The translations under genes were made by a program, and so were the position numbers. Below the pieces are notes generated by a model, which was not told where the DNA came from, ran no database searches, and saw only the letters and a program-made list of their open reading frames with translations. A DNA stretch of 64,000 bases from Nitrosomonas sp. (GTDB taxonomy: Bacteria; Pseudomonadota; Gammaproteobacteria; Burkholderiales; Nitrosomonadaceae), in NCBI GenBank assembly GCA_017984435.1, contig JAGNZK010000006.1, positions 1 through 64,000 on the forward strand, read 5' to 3'. Positions 63,324 through 64,000 of the stretch are shown here, in pieces; position 1 is the first letter of the stretch, and every line of letters begins with the position of its first letter.

Positions 63324-64000
63324 TTGTCAAATCAGAAGAAGCAAAAGCTGCGTAGTTTGGATCCTTACCTTGAGCGTGAAAAAACACGTTATGCACATCC
63401 ATTGCCAAGCCGGGAATACATTTTGCAGCTATTGAAACAGCAAGGAATCCCGACGGATGAACATGCATTACAGAAAATGTTGTCTATTACTAAAAAAGAG
63501 GAAGAACTCTTTAATCGCCGTTTGACAGCGATGATTCGCGAAGGTCAGATTTTTCGCAACCGCAAAGGCGATATTTGCGTGATGGAGAAATTGGATCTGA
63601 TTAAAGGCACAGTTCAAGGTCATGCAGACGAGTTTGGTTTTCTAATCCCTGATGACGGCAGTGCGGATTTGTATCTGAGTGCCAAAGAAATGCACAAGGC
63701 GTTGCATGGCGACCGGGTTTTAGTGCGCGAAATCGGATTGGACCGGCGAGGGCGCCGGGAAGCCGTCATTGTGGAAGTGCTGGAATATACCAATACGCAA
63801 TTGGTGGGTCGATTACATATCGATCATGGCATTTTGTTTGTGGTGGCCGAGAACAAACGTATCAGTCAGGATATTCTGATCGCCAAGGAACACTCGTTAA
63901 AAGCCAAGGCAGGCCAGGTTGTGATGGTGGAAATTATTCAGCAACCGAGCAAGCAGGCTCAGCCAATCGGTAAGATCATTGAGATTTTGGGCGATTACAC
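63324..64000 (+). CDS. rnr: Ribonuclease R, 5' part
   Basis: The frame from a TTG at 63324 (GGAAACCA upstream) has no stop to the window end. It reads SNQKKQKLRSLDPYLEREKT, then PLPSREYILQLLKQQGIP (an N-terminal helix-turn-helix domain). The cold-shock-like RNA-binding domains follow, with GHADEFGFLIPDDGSADLYL and HGDRVLVREIG. This is the RNase R layout; the catalytic RNB domain lies beyond the window. RNase R is a processive 3'-5' exonuclease that degrades structured RNA. The start codon is inferred from the ribosome site. Confidence 0.9.
   Translation, partial: MSNQKKQKLRSLDPYLEREKTRYAHPLPSREYILQLLKQQGIPTDEHALQKMLSITKKEEELFNRRLTAMIREGQIFRNRKGDICVMEKLDLIKGTVQGHADEFGFLIPDDGSADLYLSAKEMHKALHGDRVLVREIGLDRRGRREAVIVEVLEYTNTQLVGRLHIDHGILFVVAENKRISQDILIAKEHSLKAKAGQVVMVEIIQQPSKQAQPIGKIIEILGDY

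Noticed and set aside
1-64000. CRISPR arrays
   Set aside because: No regularly spaced direct repeats were seen on reading the window; the tandem repeats at 3.1-4 kb and 37.8-38.5 kb are coding FG-GAP and RTX repeats.

Overview
The window looks like a piece of a betaproteobacterial chromosome, most likely a Nitrosomonas-type ammonia oxidiser or a close Nitrosomonadales relative. This rests on moderate GC content, betaproteobacterial gene orders (smc-zipA, zapB-zapA-6S RNA, dcd-apbC next to metG, thyA-folA), a B12-riboswitch btuB-btuM-cobO operon, PEP-CTERM remnants and RTX-type secreted proteins. The species assignment is inference; no rRNA or marker for ammonia oxidation lies in the window.

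Layout. 0-3 kb: nested, decayed IS3-family elements around a cheY-cheZ pair. 3-8 kb: a large FG-GAP/RTX secreted protein, an exported thermonuclease, a thioredoxin-like/methyltransferase pair and a HAD hydrolase. 8-27.9 kb is housekeeping core: 6S RNA with zapA/zapB, a CDGSH protein, zipA, smc, queF, a LysM lytic transglycosylase, an M17 aminopeptidase, thyA-folA, an ornithine-type decarboxylase with a putative 21-codon leader peptide, a TIGR03790 protein, dcd, apbC, metG, a YggS-type PLP protein and an SDR oxidoreductase.

27.9-34 kb is an accessory block. A 1552-residue single-gene protein joins a PD-(D/E)xK (Mrr/Cap4-like) nuclease domain, a STAND NTPase and about 1100 residues of helical C-terminus, the architecture of Avs antiviral sensors. 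A secreted RNase T2 lies next to it. The block sits between two 71-bp imperfect direct repeats derived from the 3' end of the SDR gene, the second of which is a pseudogene scar.

34-48 kb: a dihydrolipoamide-dehydrogenase-like flavoprotein, a lipoprotein, a HAF/PEP-CTERM gene remnant, a serralysin-type RTX metalloprotease, a MITE-like palindromic element that supplies the cobO stop codon, the cobalamin uptake/adenosylation operon behind a cobalamin riboswitch, a DevBCA-type exporter, a PQQ-type sugar dehydrogenase and an EAL-HDOD regulator. 48-64 kb: an APC permease, a rhodanese, a kinase-fold protein with all catalytic motifs replaced, a DJ-1/PfpI protein, a second M10-type metalloprotease, another MITE-like element, phoB, an IS remnant that truncates an exported protein gene, a half-size GDT1-family transporter, an acyltransferase, another IS3 remnant, an exported protein of unknown function, a vanadium-dependent haloperoxidase, tRNA-Leu(CAG) and the 5' part of rnr.

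The genes form several functional groups: division and chromosome maintenance (zapA, zapB-like, zipA, smc), nucleotide and folate metabolism (dcd, thyA, folA), B12 acquisition (riboswitch, btuB, btuM, cobO), and secreted calcium-binding proteins whose type I export system is not in the window. The strongest candidate for an undescribed system is the nuclease-STAND gene at 27.9-32.6 kb.
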